64,000 nt of DNA from Thermococcus sp. LS1 (GCF_012027395.1 NZ_SNUJ01000002.1:248001-312000), one strand, 5' to 3'; positions 1-8,142 are shown, counted from the stretch's first letter. Notes: generated by a model from the letters alone, not told the origin. Numbers and translations are program-made.

Positions 1-653
1 TCGGCTCCACCGGCACCTCCAGCAGCGATTGGTATTGCCTCAACGCCGGCAAGTATTCTGTATGCCTCAACCTCCGTCACTGGGTGAGCATGGGGAATTG
101 GAACGAGAGCCGCGTAGAGGCCCGTACCCCAGTCGAAGGAATATATGCCAGTGAGCTTGGCACTCTCCTCCACGGGCGTGGGAACGAACTTCTCCAGGCT
201 TATGGGCGTTATCGTAAAGACTCCCTTGGTTATCGTCCAGCCGAAGGTCTTGCCTATTGTTCCTCCGTCTGGGGCGGCGGCAAAGACGGCCACGTTCCAG
301 TTTATGTCTATCGCGTTTCCGCCCTTGATGAAGATGTCCTTCGGTCCCATCTCTCTCAGGGCTTCTATCGGCTCGCCCTCGAAGGGCTTCCCCTTATAGA
401 GGACGAGGTGCTTCGGCCAGGTATCCTTGGGGGTAACGCACGTCCTGCCTTTGCTTATTATTCCAACGGTCCACTTCTCCTTTTCGATTTTCTCCCCGAG
501 GAGCTCCTCGGCTATGTAGGCTGCGGTTGTTCCAGTCGCGATGTAGACAAAGCCGTGCTTAAGGGCGTGCTGGACCTCTTCCATGGCCACTACCGCTTTG
601 GCTATCAACCTCTTGCTCTCGGGGGGAGTGAGGGTTACAAGTGCCCTTTTCAT
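1..653 (-). CDS. Conserved hypothetical protein, C-terminus beyond the window
   Basis: An open frame runs leftward from an ATG at 653-651 off the edge of the window, giving at least 217 residues (it begins MKRALVTLTPPESKRLIAKA). It has no signal peptide or obvious membrane segment. Gly-rich patches (IATGTTAAYIA near residue 40, FIKGGNAIDINWN near 110, AAGGAGGA at the visible end) suggest a soluble alpha/beta fold that binds a small ligand. I do not recognise the family and assign no function. The A/T-rich stretch about 20 nt upstream (ATTTAATATG on the minus strand) is a plausible TATA box. A long open frame on the other strand (84-692) is a shadow of this gene. Confidence 0.75.
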   Translation of the reverse strand, partial: MKRALVTLTPPESKRLIAKAVVAMEEVQHALKHGFVYIATGTTAAYIAEELLGEKIEKEKWTVGIISKGRTCVTPKDTWPKHLVLYKGKPFEGEPIEALREMGPKDIFIKGGNAIDINWNVAVFAAAPDGGTIGKTFGWTITKGVFTITPISLEKFVPTPVEESAKLTGIYSFDWGTGLYAALVPIPHAHPVTEVEAYRILAGVEAIPIAAGGAGGA

Positions 654-724
654 GAGAATCACCCGGTTAAGATACACGTCGAAACATATTAAATGTTGTG
701 TTAGTCTCGGCTGTAAACTTTCGG

Positions 725-1111
725 CTAACCGAACAGTTCCAGGCAGATCCTGCACTGGGCAGGGTTCAACTCGGGATCAATTTGGGAGTGGAAAGAACAG
801 ACGTAACCCTTGCCCAGCATCTCCAGCGAAATTTGAACTAGCATCGAGTGGATTTCGTACTCGGTAGGTCTCTTCCTGATTATCTCCTCGGCGAGCTTTT
901 TGAGGTCATCATCTATGTCTGGGAATTGGGCGACGTCTATTAAAGCTCCCCTGTCCATCCTCAGATATCGAGAAACGGCAGACTGGGTAATGTGCAAAAG
1001 CTCCGCTATCTGTGTCTGTTTGAGTCCCTTCTCCCTGAGTATCTCTACAAGTCTGCGCCTCAGCGAGGGATAGACATAGCGTGAAGCAACTTCGAAAGCA
1101 TTCGTTTTCAT
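725..1111 (-). CDS. HTH transcriptional regulator with C-terminal Cys/His motif
   Basis: 128 residues. The N-terminal half holds an XRE-like helix-turn-helix (LKQTQIAELLHITQSAVSRYL, about residues 30-50). The C-terminal tail has Cys and His spaced as C-x2-H-x12-C-x2-C (within YVCSFHSQID and NPAQCRICLELF), which could bind a metal or an Fe-S cluster. This resembles the archaeal predicted regulators of COG2522. It sits beside hcp and a set of palindromic operators, and a half-matching operator lies just before its own start at 1122-1135. I infer that it is the local, autoregulated redox or NO-responsive regulator; binding is not shown by the sequence alone. The promoter (TTAAATATT around 1133-1142 on the minus strand) implies an almost leaderless mRNA. 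Confidence 0.8.
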   Translation of the reverse strand: MKTNAFEVASRYVYPSLRRRLVEILREKGLKQTQIAELLHITQSAVSRYLRMDRGALIDVAQFPDIDDDLKKLAEEIIRKRPTEYEIHSMLVQISLEMLGKGYVCSFHSQIDPELNPAQCRICLELFG

Positions 1112-1121
1112 GTATCCCTAT

Positions 1122-1135
1122 ATGACGCACGGAAT
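1122..1135. promoter_or_regulatory. Degenerate copy of the palindromic operator before the HTH regulator
   Basis: ATGACGCACGGAAT matches the locus operator ATGACACGTGTCAT at 9 of 14 positions, with the ATGAC half intact. It lies between the TATA-like element and the start of the regulator gene, where binding would block initiation. Autoregulation is an inference and the match is weak. Confidence 0.4.
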
Positions 1136-1232
1136 ATTTAAGACTTTTGGTCGAATTTTGGCCAAGCCTCAGGTTGGATTAAACGGACATTTTCTTTGTC
1201 ATAACTCGTGGTTCTCTAGAGATTACAATGTA

Positions 1233-1246
1233 ATGACACGTGTCAT
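1233..1246. promoter_or_regulatory. Perfect palindromic operator ATGACACGTGTCAT
   Basis: A perfect 14-bp palindrome in the 340-nt gap between the HTH regulator (start 1111) and hcp. It is directly followed by TATATAC. It lies about 120 nt upstream of the regulator and 190 nt upstream of hcp, so it may be a distal site or may control a small transcript not visible as a gene. I see no other feature in the 1250-1420 stretch, which is A+T-rich and noncoding. Confidence 0.7.
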
Positions 1247-1424
1247 ATATACTTTGGGAGAGCGGGAAAGTCGAAAACATTTAATTCAAAAATTAGAACA
1301 TGATGTAACAGTTAATGCAATCATACGTCCCGAATATTTTCTTTCCAGCTATGTAAATATGGCCTTTTAGGTTAAGAAACCGCAAACTTTTTATGAAGGT
1401 ATCTTCATCTATAACTCGAAGTAT

Positions 1425-1438
1425 ATGACATGTGTCAT
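1425..1438. promoter_or_regulatory. Operator ATGACATGTGTCAT before hcp
   Basis: The same palindrome with an asymmetric centre (TGACA-tg-TGTCA), extended by flanking T and A to TATGAC...GTCATA. It lies 13-37 nt before the possible hcp starts and downstream of the TATA-like CATCTATAACT (1407-1417), so it is placed to cover the transcription start. The site is identical to the one at 3401-3414. An ATG inside the operator is not the real start of hcp. Confidence 0.8.
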
Positions 1439-1475
1439 AGGAGGGATCGTGATGAAGTTGTCTGGAGGTGTTGGA

Positions 1476-2816
1476 ATGCTCTGCAACCAGTGTTCGATGA
1501 GCCTGAGTGGTGGCTGTACCGTTAGGGGCGTGTGCGGAAAAGACCCCGACTTGAACTCCCTTCAGGAAGCGTTGCTCTATGGAATAAAGGGCACCGCCGC
1601 CTACTACTACCACGCGCTCGAGGTTGGCTATGACAATCCAGAGATTGGCCATTTCCTTGCCGAGGCACTATACTCTACCCTGACGAACGTCAATTTCGAC
1701 AAAAACCGCTTCCTTGGACTCATCCTTGAGAACGGAAGGATTCACCTAGAGGCCATGAAGCTCCTAGACAGAGCCTATGTGGAGACCTTCGGCAGGCCAG
1801 AGCCGGTAGAGGTCCCCACTGGAACTGCTGAGGGACATGGTATATTAGTCACCGGCCACAGCTACAAGGCACTCTACGAGCTCCTGAGGCAGATAGAGGA
1901 GATGGGGCTGGAAGATGAAATTAAGGTGTACACCCACGCCGAAATGTTTCCCGCTCATGCATATCCAGAGCTGAGGAAGTTCAAGTCTCTCTACGGCAAC
2001 TGGGGTGGCTCGTGGCTCTATCAGAGGAAGGAGTTCGCGGAGTTTCCGGGGGTCATACTGGGCACGAGCAACTGTGTGCAGCAGCCGACAAAGGCCTACG
2101 CGGACAGAATATTCACAGTTGGAATAGCCGGCCTTGAGGGAGTTCCTCACATCGAGGACTACAACTTCGAGCCGCTTATCAAGCGCGCCCTTGAAACGCC
2201 GAAGATGGAGAAGATAGAGGGAGGAAAGCTCCTCACGGGCTTCCACCACACCAATGTGCTGGCGATGAAGGACAAGCTGATAGAGCTGATCCAGGAGGGC
2301 AGGATAAGGCACATATTCGTGGTTGGCGGCTGTGACACGCCACACAAGGGCATGGGGTACTACGAGAGGCTCACCGAGCTGATTCCGGAAGATGCCATAA
2401 TACTCTCCGCCGCCTGCGGCAAGTTCCGCTACAACGCAAGGAACTACGGCACCATCGACGGAATCCCGCGCTTCCTCGACTTCGGCCAGTGCAACAACGT
2501 CTACTCTATAATCGAGATAGCCGTGGCCCTGGCGAGCGAGCTTGGAACGGACGTGAACTCGCTCCCGGTCAGCATAGTTCTCAGCTGGATGGAGCAGAAG
2601 GCGATAGCCATCCTCTACTCCCTGCTCTACCTCGGAATAAAGGGTATCTACATCGGTCCAAAACCGCCGGAGTTCCTTACCCCGGCTGTCTTCGAAATCC
2701 TGAGGAAGCAGTTTGACCTTAGGCTTATCGGAGACCCAGAAAAGGATCTAAAGGATATGCTCAGCAAGGGAATAAAGGTGGAAGATGGGGCTATCTCAGT
2801 GGAGGAGGTGGATTAA
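1476..2816 (+). CDS. hcp: Hybrid cluster protein (hydroxylamine reductase / NO-stress protein)
   Basis: 446 residues from the ATG at 1476; an alternative ATG at 1452 (8 residues longer) also has a strong AGGAGG site. The protein begins with the Fe-S motif C3-x2-C6-x7-C14-x5-C20. Further cysteines of the hybrid 4Fe-2S-2O cluster are visible in VVGGCDTPHKG, SAACGKFRYN and FGQCNNVYS, the central Cys being the likely persulfide ligand. Hcp proteins reduce hydroxylamine or NO and act in nitrosative and redox stress; which reaction is physiological in Thermococcales is not settled. The gene overlaps the 3' end of the convergent DUF2249 gene by 4 nt. An operator at 1425-1438 indicates shared regulation with 3428-4762. 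GGAGGTG five nt before 1476 favours this start. Confidence 0.93.
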   Translation: MLCNQCSMSLSGGCTVRGVCGKDPDLNSLQEALLYGIKGTAAYYYHALEVGYDNPEIGHFLAEALYSTLTNVNFDKNRFLGLILENGRIHLEAMKLLDRAYVETFGRPEPVEVPTGTAEGHGILVTGHSYKALYELLRQIEEMGLEDEIKVYTHAEMFPAHAYPELRKFKSLYGNWGGSWLYQRKEFAEFPGVILGTSNCVQQPTKAYADRIFTVGIAGLEGVPHIEDYNFEPLIKRALETPKMEKIEGGKLLTGFHHTNVLAMKDKLIELIQEGRIRHIFVVGGCDTPHKGMGYYERLTELIPEDAIILSAACGKFRYNARNYGTIDGIPRFLDFGQCNNVYSIIEIAVALASELGTDVNSLPVSIVLSWMEQKAIAILYSLLYLGIKGIYIGPKPPEFLTPAVFEILRKQFDLRLIGDPEKDLKDMLSKGIKVEDGAISVEEVD

Positions 2817-3292
2817 TTCCTTTCCTCCAGTTTTTTCAATTCTTCCATCATTTCCTCGAACTTCTCGTCGCTCATACCGAGAAGCTTTTTGGCTTGCCTG
2901 AGGGTCACTGTCCTGGCCAAAGTTTTCCTCATCACAGGGTTCTGGAGCGGGGAGAAGCCATACTTGACGAGTATCTCAAGGGACTGAGGATAGGCCTTAA
3001 GGAGCTTAGCCACGTTGGTGTCTTCTGTTATCTCATCCAGCTTATCGTCGCACTCTTTAACTTCCATCTTAAGCTCCTTTGAGCTTTCGGTCTTCGTAAC
3101 TTTGAGGACGAAGAAACCGCCGACTTCTCCAACTTCAATGTCGTATCCTGCCTCTTCCAACTTGGGAATCAGGTCAACGAAAGGCCTGTCGCCTATAACC
3201 TCAAGTGTATCCCCGACCTTGAGCTTCCCGAGGCTCTCGAGGATCATAACCGCTGGTTGAGGAGGTTCCAAACCCCTAACATCGAGCATCAT
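2813..3292 (-). CDS. DUF2249-DUF1858 two-domain protein
   Basis: 159 residues. The first 70 residues (LDVRGLEPPQPAVMILESL...) are a SirA/TusA-like DUF2249 domain. Residues about 95-150 (NVAKLLKAYPQSLEILVKYGF, then MRKTLARTVTLRQAKKLLG) are a DUF1858/ScdA_N-type helical domain. These domains recur next to hemerythrin and iron-centre repair proteins (established for ScdA/RIC families). Neither conserved Cys of TusA is present, so sulfur transfer is unlikely. The gene is divergent from the DUF438-hemerythrin-PAS gene, and each has its own copy of the palindromic operator. A role in repairing or sensing damaged iron centres is an inference. The second Met (3289) is an equally possible start. Confidence 0.85.
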   Translation of the reverse strand: MMLDVRGLEPPQPAVMILESLGKLKVGDTLEVIGDRPFVDLIPKLEEAGYDIEVGEVGGFFVLKVTKTESSKELKMEVKECDDKLDEITEDTNVAKLLKAYPQSLEILVKYGFSPLQNPVMRKTLARTVTLRQAKKLLGMSDEKFEEMMEELKKLEERN

Positions 3293-3313
3293 TTTCGCTC
3301 ACCGTTCGAATAT

Positions 3314-3327
3314 ATGACACGCGACAT
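3314..3327. promoter_or_regulatory. Operator ATGACACGCGACAT overlapping a minus-strand TATA box
   Basis: Matches ATGACACGTGTCAT at 12 of 14 positions. On the minus strand it overlaps the TATA-like CTTATATG and sits 22 nt before the start of the DUF2249-DUF1858 gene, a position fit for repression. Confidence 0.7.
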
Positions 3328-3400
3328 ATAAGCTTTACTGGTCAGAATTGTTTAGTTCCGTATACTCACATATGTCCAGAAATACTTATAAGCGCTACCT

Positions 3401-3414
3401 ATGACATGTGTCAT
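3401..3414. promoter_or_regulatory. Operator ATGACATGTGTCAT before the DUF438 gene
   Basis: Identical over 14 nt to the hcp operator at 1425-1438. The TATA-like ATACTTATAAG (3382-3392) lies about 20 nt upstream, so the operator covers the expected transcription start. The true start codon is ATG 3428, which follows GAAGGTGATAAAG; the ATG within the operator is not used. Confidence 0.8.
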
Positions 3415-3427
3415 GAAGGTGATAAAG

Positions 3428-4762
3428 ATGACTGAGTTACTCAGCAACCGTGATTATAAGAAGGAGCAGCTCAAGAGTCTGCTCAAAAAGATACACGAGG
3501 GAGAAGATGTAAACAAGCTGAAGGCAGAGTTCAAAGCAGTCTTAAGTAGCATCTCCCCCCTCGAAATCCCGCTCATCGAGCAGGAGCTGGTGAAGGAAGG
3601 CATCTCCGCCAAGGAGATAGCCAAGATGTGCGACATCCACGTCGAGCTCTTCCGCGAGGCAGTTTCAGGTACTGACGAGCTCGAAGAGAAGGACCTTCCA
3701 GAGGGACACCCGCTCAGGACTCTCTACGAGGAGAACAAGGAGATAATGAAGGACGCCGAGATGCTCAACCTATACGCCTCGACACTGGTCAACACCAAGG
3801 ACGAGCGCATGAGAAGGGAAATTCTCGGGATCCTTGAGGAGATAGTGACCAACCTCAGGAGGGTCGGCTTCACCCACTACAACCGCGAGGAGATGCTCAT
3901 TTTCCCATACATCGAGCGCCGCGGCCTAACGGCAATAGCAACCGTCCTCTGGACGAAGCACGACGAGATAAGATTCATGATAAAGCACCTCGCCGAGCTT
4001 TTGAGGAAGAGGGAGGAGATGCCCTGGGAGGAGTTTGTGGAGAAGTTCAAGGCCAAGGCGAGTGAGGCCGCCTTTGCCCTAACTGACATGGTCTTCAGGG
4101 AAAACAACATATTCTATCCCACCGTTAAGGCCCTACTGAGCGAGGGTGAGTGGAAGGCTATAAGACTTCAGGAAGACGAGTTTGGATACTACAAAGTCCA
4201 GCCAAAGGAGTGGAACCCCGACGTTGAGCCCCTCCACCCCTGGCAGATTGACCCGACGCTGAATGCAGCGCAGCTCCTCAGCCTTCCAAAGGAGGTTCAG
4301 CAGGCCCTTAAGGGACAGCCGCTGGAGTTTGACAAAGCTGAGCTCAAACGCGAGGGTGACATAGACCTTGGAACTGGATACGTAAGCATAGAGGAGCTCA
4401 AGAAAATATTCGAGGCCCTTCCAGTTGATGTGACCTTTATAGACAAGGACGACCGCGTGAGGTTCTTCTCGCCAGGCGAGAGGATATTTGCGCGCTCGTT
4501 GAGCGTCCTCGGAAGGCCCGTCCAGCTCTGCCATCCACCTAAGAGCGTCCACATAGTGAACAAAATCCTCAAGGCCTTCAAAGAGGGCAGGAAGAAAGAG
4601 GCCACCTTCTGGATACGCATGGGGCCGAAGTACGTTTACATCAAATACGTGCCGCTCTTCGATGATAACGGTGAATATCTCGGGACCCTTGAGATTACGA
4701 TGGACATCGCCCCGTATAAGAAAATTGAAGGCGAAAAGAGGCTTCTCGATTGGAGGGATTGA
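3428..4762 (+). CDS. DUF438 - hemerythrin (HHE) - PAS protein
   Basis: 444 residues from ATG 3428, which follows GGTGAT at good spacing. Domains in order: DUF438 helices (residues about 5-75, MTELLSNRDYKKEQLKSLL...), a hemerythrin-type HHE four-helix bundle (about 90-240; His/Glu at EGHPLR, THYNREEM, TKHDEIR and the later helix are candidate di-iron ligands), and a C-terminal PAS domain (about 330-435, LPVDVTFIDKDDRVRFFSPG) containing one Cys (VQLCHPPKS). Such proteins are thought to sense or scavenge O2 or NO through the di-iron site. It heads a probable operon with the cupin and the M24-like gene (2 and 3 nt gaps). Its operator is identical to that of hcp. Confidence 0.9.
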   Translation: MTELLSNRDYKKEQLKSLLKKIHEGEDVNKLKAEFKAVLSSISPLEIPLIEQELVKEGISAKEIAKMCDIHVELFREAVSGTDELEEKDLPEGHPLRTLYEENKEIMKDAEMLNLYASTLVNTKDERMRREILGILEEIVTNLRRVGFTHYNREEMLIFPYIERRGLTAIATVLWTKHDEIRFMIKHLAELLRKREEMPWEEFVEKFKAKASEAAFALTDMVFRENNIFYPTVKALLSEGEWKAIRLQEDEFGYYKVQPKEWNPDVEPLHPWQIDPTLNAAQLLSLPKEVQQALKGQPLEFDKAELKREGDIDLGTGYVSIEELKKIFEALPVDVTFIDKDDRVRFFSPGERIFARSLSVLGRPVQLCHPPKSVHIVNKILKAFKEGRKKEATFWIRMGPKYVYIKYVPLFDDNGEYLGTLEITMDIAPYKKIEGEKRLLDWRD

Positions 4763-4763
4763 T

Positions 4764-5075
4764 ATGATGGTCACCAATGTGGAGGAAGCGAAAAGGATTG
4801 AGAATCCACATGGAGTGGACGTTAGAAAGCTCCTCGCGATGGAGAAGGTCAGCGTGCTCCACGTGAGCCTAAAACCCGGTGAAGAGCTCAAGAAGCACTC
4901 CACTTCGGTGGATGCCTTCCTCTACGTGCTCAAGGGAAAGGGTGTGGTAGAAGTCGGTGAAGAGAGGGCAGAGGTTAAGAAGGGATACCTCGTATACTTA
5001 CCTAGGAACATCCCCCACAGCGTCTCGAACGCTGGAAGCATGGAGATGTCCTTCCTCGTAGTTAAGGTGGTGTGA
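4764..5075 (+). CDS. Small cupin-domain protein
   Basis: 103 residues; TGGAGGG precedes ATG 4764, and ATG 4767 is the alternative. It is a single conserved beta-barrel: the core runs GEELKKHSTSVDAFLYVLKG, then GVVEVGEERAEVKKGYLVYLPRNIPHSV. The first motif keeps one His (KKHS) and the second keeps PHS, so a metal site is possible but incomplete compared with classic cupins (two His, one Glu, one His). It lies in an operon between the hemerythrin-PAS protein and the M24-like protein. Its substrate is unknown. Confidence 0.85.
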   Translation: MMVTNVEEAKRIENPHGVDVRKLLAMEKVSVLHVSLKPGEELKKHSTSVDAFLYVLKGKGVVEVGEERAEVKKGYLVYLPRNIPHSVSNAGSMEMSFLVVKVV

Positions 5076-5078
5076 AAA

Positions 5079-6155
5079 ATGAGGGGAAATCCGGAGATAT
5101 TTCGGAAAAGGGTCGAGCGCTTTCAGGAGCTTTTAAGGGAGAATGAGATAGATGGGGCAGTCATCAGAACTCTGTCGAGCTTTATCTACTTCACCGGCAC
5201 CAAGTGGCTCCGGCCGGCGCTCTTCATTCCGGCGGAAGGTGATCCTCTGGTCTTTGTGGTCTGGGGCGAAGCCGAGGAGTTCAAGCGGAGAAGCTGGATA
5301 GAGAATGTCGTCGAGTTCCAGAAGGTCGAGGATCTAATGGCTGGTGTTGTGGGCTGGATACACCGCAACGGCATGGAGCGTGTCGGCCTTGAGTTTGGCA
5401 TTGAGAGGGACGCGTACCTTATATTCCTCAAGATATTCGAACGTCTCAACCCGACGGTTGAGATAGTGGACGTCCTCAACCTGACGATGGGTCTCAGAAT
5501 GATCAAGGATGAATGGGAACTCGACAACATCAGGAAGGCCGGAAAGATCGCTCAGAAGGGTATGAATGTCGCAGAGGAGACAATAAAGCCCGGTATGAGC
5601 GAACTGGAGATAGCGGCAGAGGTTATGCGCGAGCTAATGCTCAATGGCTCTGAGGATCCAAAGGTCTACGTTTCAACGACACCGAGGGCACATGCCGAGC
5701 CCTTCAGGGACCTTAGAGTAAAGGAGAACGGCGTTGTTACCGTCGTTATAGGGGCAGACTGGAACCATTATTATGCGAACATGGCGAGGACTTTCGTGGT
5801 TGGCGATCCCGGCGAGAGTGTCAGAAAAGCCATTGAGGTCAAGGAAGAGGCTTACAAGCTGGCGCTCGAAGAGACTCGGATTGGTGTCCCACTAGCTTCC
5901 GTTGAGAAGAAGCTTGCGAATTTCTTCAAGGAGAGGGGCTTCGGCGATGCCTACATAGCTGGCTACACCCACGGAGTCGGCCTGTTAATCGAGGAACCAC
6001 CGATAACGACCATTGTTGTCCCACAGAGGGCCGCAAAGGTGCAGGAGAACATGGTTCTGACAATAATCCACCCACCGCTCATGATTCCCGAGGGTGCGAT
6101 AAAGCACGAGGACACTTACATAGTAAAGAAAAACGGCCTTGAGAGAGTGACCTAA
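5079..6155 (+). CDS. M24 (prolidase-like) protein, probably catalytically inactive
   Basis: 358 residues with the creatinase/prolidase N-terminal domain (1-120) and a pita-bread M24 domain (130-355). Aligned by eye with Pyrococcus prolidase, the motif region VIGADWNHYYANMART carries Val and Asn where the two metal-binding Asp should be. THGVGLLIEEPP keeps the His. TIIHPPLM lacks the first Glu and HEDTYIV keeps the last one. Three of five ligands are therefore missing, so metal-dependent peptidase activity is unlikely. It could be a binding protein or a metal-free hydrolase like creatinase. It is the last gene of the DUF438-cupin operon and overlaps the end of the Lrp gene by 4 nt. Confidence 0.88.
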   Translation: MRGNPEIFRKRVERFQELLRENEIDGAVIRTLSSFIYFTGTKWLRPALFIPAEGDPLVFVVWGEAEEFKRRSWIENVVEFQKVEDLMAGVVGWIHRNGMERVGLEFGIERDAYLIFLKIFERLNPTVEIVDVLNLTMGLRMIKDEWELDNIRKAGKIAQKGMNVAEETIKPGMSELEIAAEVMRELMLNGSEDPKVYVSTTPRAHAEPFRDLRVKENGVVTVVIGADWNHYYANMARTFVVGDPGESVRKAIEVKEEAYKLALEETRIGVPLASVEKKLANFFKERGFGDAYIAGYTHGVGLLIEEPPITTIVVPQRAAKVQENMVLTIIHPPLMIPEGAIKHEDTYIVKKNGLERVT

Positions 6156-6613
6156 AACACCCTTGCATAGCCCCATTTCCGGACGCTCGTAAGGATTGAG
6201 GTTTCCGTGCTCCTTATTCCCTCTATTTTTCCGAGCTTCTCTATTAGAAAGCTCTCCAGCTCCTGGAGGTCTTTTACAGTTACCTGCATGAGTATGTCAT
6301 GTGCACCTGTGGCTATTCCCAGAACGTCAACCTCTGGTAGCTTGCTCAGCTCCTCGGCGGCCTTCTTCACCCTGTTCGGTTCAACGTCAACCGCTATGAA
6401 GGCAACAATTGAATAACCCGCCTTGAATGGATTTATCAGCGCTGCAAACTTCCTGATAACGCCCCTCTCAACGAGCCTTTTCACGCGGAGCCTTACGGTT
6501 GACTCCGGTACTCTGAGTCTCCTCGCTATCTCCGAGTAGCTTGCCCTGCCATCCTCCTGGAGGATGTGGAGTACCATCCTGTCAAGTTCGTCAAGGTGCT
6601 CATTTTTCCGCAT
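6152..6613 (-). CDS. Lrp/AsnC family transcriptional regulator
   Basis: 153 residues: an N-terminal HTH (YSEIARRLRVPESTVRLRVKRL, about residues 25-46) and a C-terminal RAM/AsnC ligand domain (about 65-140). It is divergent from the class III aminotransferase gene, and the 119-nt gap holds an inverted repeat. Amino-acid-dependent control of the aminotransferase is the natural inference. Confidence 0.9.
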   Translation of the reverse strand: MRKNEHLDELDRMVLHILQEDGRASYSEIARRLRVPESTVRLRVKRLVERGVIRKFAALINPFKAGYSIVAFIAVDVEPNRVKKAAEELSKLPEVDVLGIATGAHDILMQVTVKDLQELESFLIEKLGKIEGIRSTETSILTSVRKWGYARVF

Positions 6614-6676
6614 TTTATGGCCACCAATATTGTCAATATGTCACATACCTTTTAAGCTTTTCTACGAATTAAGCAA

Positions 6677-6691
6677 AATTTGGCCGAAATT
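6677..6691. promoter_or_regulatory. Inverted repeat AATTTGGCCGAAATT, candidate Lrp site
   Basis: 5-bp arms around GGCCG, located between the divergent Lrp regulator and aminotransferase genes, 42 nt before the latter. Lrp-family proteins bind A/T-rich dyads of this size. The assignment is inferred from position only. Confidence 0.4.
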
Positions 6692-6732
6692 GCTATTAAT
6701 TCCGAGAGTATACAGCATCTGGGGATGCAGGC

Positions 6733-8064
6733 ATGAGGAAGGAAGAAATTCTCGAGCGCTATTCAAGGGTTTTTCCAAAGGCCGCGCGCGTTACCTATGC
6801 TCCGATAGTTGGAGTTAGAGCCGAGAATGCCAAAGTCTGGGACATCGAAGGGAGGGAGTACATAGACTTCCTCAGCGATGCAGCCGTTCAGAACGTCGGC
6901 CACAACAATCCGCGTGTCGTTCAGGCGATAAAGAGGCAGGTAGATAACCTCATCCACTTCACATTCATATATGGTTTTCCAGTGGAGCCCCTGCTCTTGG
7001 CTGAAAAACTAACTGAGATTTCTCCAATTGAAAATTCGAAGGTCATTCTTGGCCTGAGTGGGAGTGACGCCAACGACGGGGCCATAAAGTTTGCTAGAGC
7101 CTACACAGGGAGGCAGGCGATCCTGAGCTATCTCAGAAGCTACTACGGTGCTACCTATGGAGCGATGAGCATAACCGGTCTGGACTTTGAGGTTCGCGCC
7201 ATAGTCGGAGAGCTGAGCGGGGTTCACTATATTCCCTATCCCAACTGCTATCGCTGTCCCTTCGGCAAGGAGCCGAAAACCTGTAAGATGGAGTGCGTTA
7301 AATATCTCAAGGAGAAGTTCGAGGGCGAAGTTTACGCTGAGGGAACGGCTGCACTCTTTGCCGAGCCCATACAAGGCGACGCCGGGATGGTAGTGCCGCC
7401 GGAGGGCTACTTCAAAAAAATCAAGCGCATCCTCGATGAGCACGGTATTCTCCTCGTGGTGGATGAGGTGCAGAGCGGTATGGGGAGAACCGGCAAATGG
7501 TTCGCGATAGAGCATTTCGGCGTTACGCCGGATATAATAACCCTTGCCAAGCCTCTCGGCGGCGGCTTACCTATAAGTGCGATAATCGGGAGGGCTGAGA
7601 TAATGGACTCCCTTCCACCCCTTGGCCACACCTTCACACTGAGCGGCAATCCAGTGGCGAGCAGAGCAGCCTTGGCAGTCATCGAGGAAATCGAGGAGAA
7701 AGATCTTCTTAGGAGAGCCGAAAAGCTCGGAAAGTATACGAAAAAACGCCTTGAGAAGATGAAAGAGGAGCATGAACTCATCGGTGATGTCAGGGGGCTT
7801 GGACTGATGCTCGGCGTTGACCTCGTCAAGGACAGGGATACCAAGGAGAGGGCCTATGAAGAGGCAAGAAAAGTTGTGTGGCGCGCCTACGAGCTCGGCC
7901 TTGTTTTGGCGTTCCTTCAGGGGCACGTGCTGAGGATTCAGCCGCCGCTGACGATAGAGGAAGATGTGCTCGAAGAAGGTTTGAACAGGCTGGAGCAGGC
8001 GATAGCTGACGTCGAGGAAGGTAAGGTTCCAGATGACGTTCTTTCGAAGGTGCAGGGGTGGTGA
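6733..8064 (+). CDS. PLP-dependent class III aminotransferase / amino-acid racemase
   Basis: 443 residues, typical for subgroup III (omega) aminotransferases. The PLP-binding signature runs [15 protein letters not shown] (about residues 238-252), with the Schiff-base lysine in [15 protein letters not shown] small Cys cluster ([20 protein letters not shown], about 168-188) is found in the Thermococcales enzymes of this family. Pyrococcus and Thermococcus homologues include ornithine aminotransferase/racemase and a broad-range amino-acid racemase; substrate cannot be told from sequence alone. It is divergent from an Lrp-type regulator. Confidence 0.88.
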   Translation: MRKEEILERYSRVFPKAARVTYAPIVGVRAENAKVWDIEGREYIDFLSDAAVQNVGHNNPRVVQAIKRQVDNLIHFTFIYGFPVEPLLLAEKLTEISPIENSKVILGLSGSDANDGAIKFARAYTGRQAILSYLRSYYGATYGAMSITGLDFEVRAIVGELSGVHYIPYPNCYRCPFGKEPKTCKMECVKYLKEKFEGEVYAEGTAALFAEPIQGDAGMVVPPEGYFKKIKRILDEHGILLVVDEVQSGMGRTGKWFAIEHFGVTPDIITLAKPLGGGLPISAIIGRAEIMDSLPPLGHTFTLSGNPVASRAALAVIEEIEEKDLLRRAEKLGKYTKKRLEKMKEEHELIGDVRGLGLMLGVDLVKDRDTKERAYEEARKVVWRAYELGLVLAFLQGHVLRIQPPLTIEEDVLEEGLNRLEQAIADVEEGKVPDDVLSKVQGW

Positions 8065-8142
8065 CTTTAACAAGTTTTTGTCTATTTGGCCTTTTTCCGA
8101 AAACTTTTTAAACAAATTTTGATACAGCTTGAGCGGGCTTCA

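Noticed and set aside
84-692. 202-codon open frame on the plus strand
   Set aside because: It is antisense to the conserved-looking minus-strand gene 1-653, which has coherent alpha/beta protein features; the plus-strand translation is low-complexity-like and lacks a ribosome binding site.
4133-4903. Long minus-strand frame of 256 codons
   Set aside because: Antisense shadow of the hemerythrin-PAS and cupin genes, a common effect of GC-rich codon use in this genome; no family features.
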